A DNA stretch of 8,361 nucleotides. Source: CAZTDD01 sp964612675. GTDB lineage: Bacteria > Hinthialibacterota > Hinthialibacteria > Hinthialibacterales > JAKPRU01. Shown in pieces: positions 5,073 through 8,361 of this stretch. The stretch lies in assembly GCA_964612675.1 (NCBI GenBank), contig CAZTDD010000191.1, positions 1-8,361 of the forward strand, read 5' to 3'. Numbering within the stretch: the first letter of the stretch is position 1; every line of letters begins with the position of its first letter. The notes below the pieces were generated by a model. It had not been told where the DNA came from. It saw nothing but the letters and a program-made list of their open reading frames with translations, and made no database searches. Position numbers and translations under genes: made by a program.

Positions 5073-7187
5073 GTGCAATCCTCTCCGCTTCCAGACGAGG
5101 ATCGAGAATCGACTCGCTCCTCCCGCTCCCAGAGATCGATTTCCGACGTTGCTGTACTTCTGGGCATCGCCTGGTTCGCGGGCGTGCTCATTCATTTCCT
5201 GTTCCTCAATTCCTGGGGCACCCCTCTCTGGAAACACGTTCCAGTCCAACTGTTCAAAGTACTTCTCGATCCTGGAGCCCTCCTTTCCGGCTTGGGGGCC
5301 ATCCTTATCAAAACCCTTTCTCACTGCGCAACTTTGATCGTTTTTGGAGTCGTTGGCTGGCTCTACATCAGACGGCGTCTTCAAAGTGCATTCAAACTCG
5401 ATTCGATCTCGCTGGCAATCCTCATGGGAATCGGACTCGTGGGCATACCGCTTCACTTCCTCGGTATGCTCCATTTTCTGGGACGCTGGCAGACTCTTCT
5501 TGTCCCTCTCATCATGGGAGCATTTGTCTTCTTCCTTCCCCAAAGACCGGTACCCGAGGATGAACTCGAACAGTATCCCGTTCCTGAGCTTTCTCTACTG
5601 GACCGATGGTTGGCCGTTACAGCATGGACACTCACAGGGATCTTGACCGTACTAAGCTTTTATCATGCTCTCGCTTTCCCGGTCGATTACTGGGACGCCC
5701 TGATTTACTACGTCGACTACGCGCAACGAACCTGGGAACAGGGCGGATTCCCCACAATCGTGTGCGGACAGGTGGGGATCGGCCTCGGTGCAAACTACCC
5801 TCATCTCTTCCATGTGCTCCAGGTGCTCGGAGCGCACATCGCCGGAGACTGGTCCGATGTGTACGGCCAGTTGCTTCCGCCTGCGCTCGGCGTCGCCACA
5901 ATCGGAGTCCTCGCGGGATTCTTACGCAATCTGTTCCGCAACAAACTGGTTGTCGCTCTCGGCGTGCTCGCTTTTCGGGCGCTCCCCTATGGATTCACTT
6001 ATCAGGTGTGGGTTTCCGATTACAGTCTCGTAATCGCATTCACGGCGGGCTTTTTCTATTGCATCGAGCGGTTTGTCCAAAGGAGGGACTGGCGCTGGTT
6101 CGAGGCGGCAGCGCTCCTTTGTGGGGTAATGCCGACCATCAACTATCTGGGTTGGATCTACTTCGCTGTCCTTGCCGCGGCACCTTTACTCCAGATACGA
6201 AGCCATACCCCACGGATCATCCTTCGAAAGACCGTACCATTTGTCTTACTTGCCTTCGCAATTGCAATCCCCTGGTATGTGCGGAATGTTGTTGTAACAG
6301 GCAACCCGGTTTATGCCTTCTTTTATGAGTGGCTTGATGGGAAACATATCGATCCGGCGGTAATGGAATCCTGCCAGGTCGAATGGCTCGCAAACGGAGA
6401 CGGACCCGCGCAGTTGGGACCGAACCTGATGACCCGTTTGACTCGCACTCCATGGTATCTCTTGGTGGCAAACCCCAGTTGGAAACTCGGACCGCTCTTC
6501 ACAGGGTTGCTTCTTCCCGGTTTCTTCTTGTCTCTGTTTCTACGCAGAAATCGCAGCGCGTTCCTTTTGATGGCGTTGTTCGGTTTTGTTCTATTCTTGT
6601 ATGAGTATGTGATATCGGGATTGTATCTTTATCATGCCCTCGGCATTTTGCCCGTGTATGCCGCTTTCGCGATGTGTCTTCCTGCGACGGCCGGTCCCAG
6701 GCAGCGCCGTTTCATTGCCGTTCTCGTCCTAATTGGAGGACTCTGTCCCGGTCTGGCATTCTCTTTGATGGGGCCGAAGTTCAATGACGTTTCATTGCGC
6801 GCTTTGCGATACGGTCCGATGGATCGCGACACATATTACCGAGTCCGATACCCGGAGGATTACCGAATCTGGAAGACCGTCAATACCGAGTGTGAGGAAG
6901 GGGCGAAGATACTAACGCACGAAAACCGCTATCATCTCTTCCGACGAGATATCGAGTTGATTCATCTCGATGACTGGGAGGTATCCCGGTTATATGATCG
7001 TCCCTTTGAAGACGTACACGAGTGGCTTGTGCAGCAGGGAATTCGCTACTACCTACGAATTCCCAACGAGAAAAACCATCCAATCACGGTTCAACTGGGC
7101 CACAACGCGTACTTAGACAATCCGGACTACTTCCAGGAAATCCTCCGCTCGGGGGAAACGGTTTTCTATCGGATCGTTCCCAAATGA
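5073..7187 (+). CDS. polytopic membrane protein, GT-C glycosyltransferase-like
   Basis: A 704-residue protein with a charged Ser/Arg N-terminus (1-24), about 12 hydrophobic membrane segments between residues 26 and 565, and a soluble C-terminal domain of about 135 residues. The design fits GT-C glycosyltransferases of the PMT/ArnT type, which use polyprenyl-phosphate sugars outside the membrane. The first large outer loop carries the acidic motif DYWDALIYY (205-213), a position where GT-C enzymes keep a catalytic Asp. PWYVRNVVVTGNPVYAFFYE (400-419) is typical of GT39-like membrane proteins. The tail has the usual AKILTHENRYHLF and YYLRIP strands. The acceptor and donor are unknown. Start: GTG 5073 lies 2 nt after the purC stop; TTG 5067 overlapping that stop is an alternative, and the open frame reaches back to 4956 inside purC without support. 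No strong ribosome binding site is seen, so translation is probably coupled to purC. The family is fairly likely; enzymatic activity is inference. Confidence 0.75.
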   Translation: MQSSPLPDEDRESTRSSRSQRSISDVAVLLGIAWFAGVLIHFLFLNSWGTPLWKHVPVQLFKVLLDPGALLSGLGAILIKTLSHCATLIVFGVVGWLYIRRRLQSAFKLDSISLAILMGIGLVGIPLHFLGMLHFLGRWQTLLVPLIMGAFVFFLPQRPVPEDELEQYPVPELSLLDRWLAVTAWTLTGILTVLSFYHALAFPVDYWDALIYYVDYAQRTWEQGGFPTIVCGQVGIGLGANYPHLFHVLQVLGAHIAGDWSDVYGQLLPPALGVATIGVLAGFLRNLFRNKLVVALGVLAFRALPYGFTYQVWVSDYSLVIAFTAGFFYCIERFVQRRDWRWFEAAALLCGVMPTINYLGWIYFAVLAAAPLLQIRSHTPRIILRKTVPFVLLAFAIAIPWYVRNVVVTGNPVYAFFYEWLDGKHIDPAVMESCQVEWLANGDGPAQLGPNLMTRLTRTPWYLLVANPSWKLGPLFTGLLLPGFFLSLFLRRNRSAFLLMALFGFVLFLYEYVISGLYLYHALGILPVYAAFAMCLPATAGPRQRRFIAVLVLIGGLCPGLAFSLMGPKFNDVSLRALRYGPMDRDTYYRVRYPEDYRIWKTVNTECEEGAKILTHENRYHLFRRDIELIHLDDWEVSRLYDRPFEDVHEWLVQQGIRYYLRIPNEKNHPITVQLGHNAYLDNPDYFQEILRSGETVFYRIVPK

Positions 7188-7383
7188 ACGTGCGCGATTC
7201 TGGATTCACGTGTTTACCGTACCAACCCCAGTAATTTGGTCCATCAAAGTTCTCAAAGTACTCGTCGATGTCAACCGAAGCCGGCTGCTCAACGTAATTC
7301 TGATTCCAGTCCTCGGCGCGGAGTACACCATGGGAAGCGACAAGGAAGAAAAGAGTGAGAGGAAATACAGTTCTTGTTGTCAT
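7084..7383 (-). CDS. small exported protein, probably truncated
   Basis: A 99-residue frame beginning with a clear Sec signal peptide: MTTR, a hydrophobic core VFPLTLFFLVA, and likely cleavage after Ala23 (VLRA, then EDWNQN). The mature part starts acidic and aromatic (VDIDEYFENFDGPNYWGWYG, 37-56). Residues from about 67 onward are encoded antisense to the last 104 bp of the membrane-protein gene and become Pro-, Gly- and Ser-rich, unlike the first part. This suggests the original 3' end was lost and the frame now runs on until a chance TGA at 7084. The ATG at 7383 follows AAAGGAG (7394-7400) at 10-nt spacing. It starts 18 nt after the upstream exported-protein gene ends, so the two probably share a transcript. 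No family is recognised. The start and signal peptide are convincing; whether a functional product remains is not. Confidence 0.5.
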   Translation of the reverse strand: MTTRTVFPLTLFFLVASHGVLRAEDWNQNYVEQPASVDIDEYFENFDGPNYWGWYGKHVNPESRTFIWERSDRKPFPPSGGFPGSSPDCLSTRCGPVEP

Positions 7384-7401
7384 TGGTGATATACTCCTTT
7401 C

Positions 7402-8253
7402 TCAGTACTGAAGGCTTGTTTCATTGTCCTCGACTTTGTTTTCGTATTCGTCCTGCAGTTCTCTCAGGACGGAGTCATGACGAATACTTGTTGGTATGTC
7501 TTCCTCATAGACGGCTTTCCATACTCGATAAAGCCGTGCGGCCAAGTGTCCCATCCTCCTGGTGATACCTTGTACTGTATTTCGAGCCCCGGGCGGTACG
7601 AAAAGAGTCTCTTTGCCCGATTCTGCCTCACGTTCAACTCTCTGCCACTGATTCTGGATTCTCTTTATTTCTTCTTCGCTTAATAAACGCTTAGCACTGG
7701 GAGAGAATGGGTCATTCATCTTTCGCGGAACACGCTCCAGCACCATCTGTGTCATCTTTGTGTGGATATCTTGGGGCGCATTGGGAAAGCGGCGTTTTAG
7801 GATCTCCTTCGCTTCCTCCACTAGTTTCTCGCATTGGGATCTGATCAGGTCAGCCCTCTCCGCGACAGGAATCGGCTGGTCGCGCTCAAGCGCGAGTCGG
7901 ATATTAAGAAGAATCTCACGTGCCACGACTCGGCCATATTCGACAGTCATCTTTCTCGGTGCCGAGGTCTGCTGAAGCGTATTCTTCAAGTAATCCTCGA
8001 CACGCGCGGGGAGGATCCTTCGATGTGCATCGTTGGGGGCTAGATTGTCAGAATTCAAGTAATCGGCCAAATCGCTGCGTATCGCTTGCTCGAAGGCCTC
8101 CGGTATTTCTGTCGCGTCCTTACGCTCGACTTGTGTAAGCGCACGATCTACCGCGGTGCGGATTTCCTTCGTAAAGGATAGGTCAGTTCCAGCATTCGAT
8201 TCGGTTGACAAAACCAGACAGACGGATAGAACAATCGTGGCTATGGCTCTCAT
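7402..8253 (-). CDS. exported helix-rich hypothetical protein
   Basis: A 283-residue protein of unknown family. Residues 1-21 form a Sec signal peptide (MRAIATIVLSVCLVLSTESN, then Ala21) with likely cleavage after Ala21. LSVC is not a proper lipobox, so a soluble exported protein is favoured over a lipoprotein. The mature chain is highly charged and almost entirely helical in character, for example EEAKEILKRRF and EEEIKRIQNQWQRVEREAES. There are no cysteine-rich or catalytic motifs, and no membrane anchor. Short Pro-rich breaks (NAPQD, VPPGARN) separate helical blocks. The start ATG at 8253 is fixed by AAGGAGGT (8259-8266, minus strand) at 5-nt spacing; the open frame extends upstream to 8310 but that would bury the signal peptide. 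It leads a two-gene minus-strand unit with the small exported protein. A periplasmic structural or adaptor role is possible but unsupported. Confidence 0.75.
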   Translation of the reverse strand: MRAIATIVLSVCLVLSTESNAGTDLSFTKEIRTAVDRALTQVERKDATEIPEAFEQAIRSDLADYLNSDNLAPNDAHRRILPARVEDYLKNTLQQTSAPRKMTVEYGRVVAREILLNIRLALERDQPIPVAERADLIRSQCEKLVEEAKEILKRRFPNAPQDIHTKMTQMVLERVPRKMNDPFSPSAKRLLSEEEIKRIQNQWQRVEREAESGKETLFVPPGARNTVQGITRRMGHLAARLYRVWKAVYEEDIPTSIRHDSVLRELQDEYENKVEDNETSLQY

Positions 8254-8258
8254 TATAG

Positions 8259-8266
8259 ACCTCCTT
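8259..8266 (-). promoter_or_regulatory. near-perfect ribosome binding site of the exported-protein gene
   Basis: AAGGAGGT, fully complementary to the usual 16S rRNA tail, lies 5 nt before the ATG at 8253. It decides the start against the longer open frame. A TTGACA hexamer at 8286-8291 (minus strand) could be a -35 box but has no -10 partner at 16-18 bp. Confidence 0.8.
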
Positions 8267-8361
8267 CTTTTCGAACAATGGTTTTTGTCAAAATACAGCC
8301 CCCGTGACACGGCACAGCTCTACCGCTTTACGGACAGAGGGGCACCGAACGCTTCCGTCCG

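Noticed and set aside
5606..6328. Plus-strand 240-residue frame inside the membrane-protein gene
   Set aside because: It is an Arg/Pro/Cys-rich shifted frame inside a long coherent hydrophobic protein, with no start signals.
8286..8291. TTGACA as -35 box for the exported-protein gene
   Set aside because: The hexamer is perfect, but the bases 16-18 bp downstream (around AGAAGG) do not resemble a -10 box and overlap the ribosome binding site.
8254..8310. N-terminal extension of the exported-protein gene by 19 residues
   Set aside because: It would place a charged stretch before the signal peptide and translate through an excellent ribosome binding site at 8259-8266.

Overview
The window is about 55% GC bacterial chromosome with no rRNA, tRNA, CRISPR array or complete insertion sequence. 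It holds eight genes: two housekeeping metabolic genes, one bacterial microcompartment (BMC) shell gene, one large membrane protein and four conserved or unknown proteins. The mix is a UVR-motif protein of the kind annotated in Planctomycetes and neighbouring candidate phyla, a PduT-like BMC shell protein, a roughly 300-residue SAICAR synthase, and GTG- and TTG-type starts. It fits an uncultured member of the PVC group or a nearby candidate phylum such as Sumerlaeota or Hydrogenedentota. That placement is inference from gene content, not a measured phylogeny.

Left part (1-2094). Two genes converge: a 258-residue protein ending in a UvrB/UvrC (UVR) motif (361-1137, +) and a tandem-domain BMC shell protein of the PduT type (1173-1727, -). 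The PduT-like protein keeps Cys38, the residue that ligates the 4Fe-4S cluster in PduT. No other shell protein and no encapsulated enzyme is visible. The pair is bracketed by two same-orientation copies of an approximately 80-bp repeat with imperfect inverted ends (58-138 and 1776-1857). A third copy that has lost its left arm lies at about 1976-2037. A strong 10-bp hairpin lies between copies two and three.

Middle part (2095-7187). A conserved-looking unknown protein of 291 residues (2095-2970, -) is divergent from a compact three-gene plus-strand run. That run is galT (galactose-1-phosphate uridylyltransferase, 3115-4164), purC (SAICAR synthase, 4168-5070) and a 704-residue polytopic membrane protein resembling GT-C glycosyltransferases (about 5073-7187). 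The junctions are 3 and 2 nt, so co-transcription and translational coupling are likely. The 144-bp divergent interval holds a plausible sigma70 promoter and two perfect 8-bp hairpins. One hairpin runs into the galT ribosome binding site. A nucleotide-sugar enzyme and a putative polyprenyl-sugar glycosyltransferase would fit cell-surface glycan work; purC looks like a passenger.

Right part (7084-8361). On the minus strand an exported, charged, helix-rich 283-residue protein (7402-8253) has a near-perfect ribosome binding site. It is followed 18 nt later by a small exported protein (7084-7383) whose last third is antisense to the end of the membrane-protein gene, suggesting a truncated gene.

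I saw no clearly new multi-gene system. The most unusual items are the orphan redox-type BMC shell gene inside direct repeats, the hairpin against the galT ribosome binding site, and the overlapping tail of the small exported protein.
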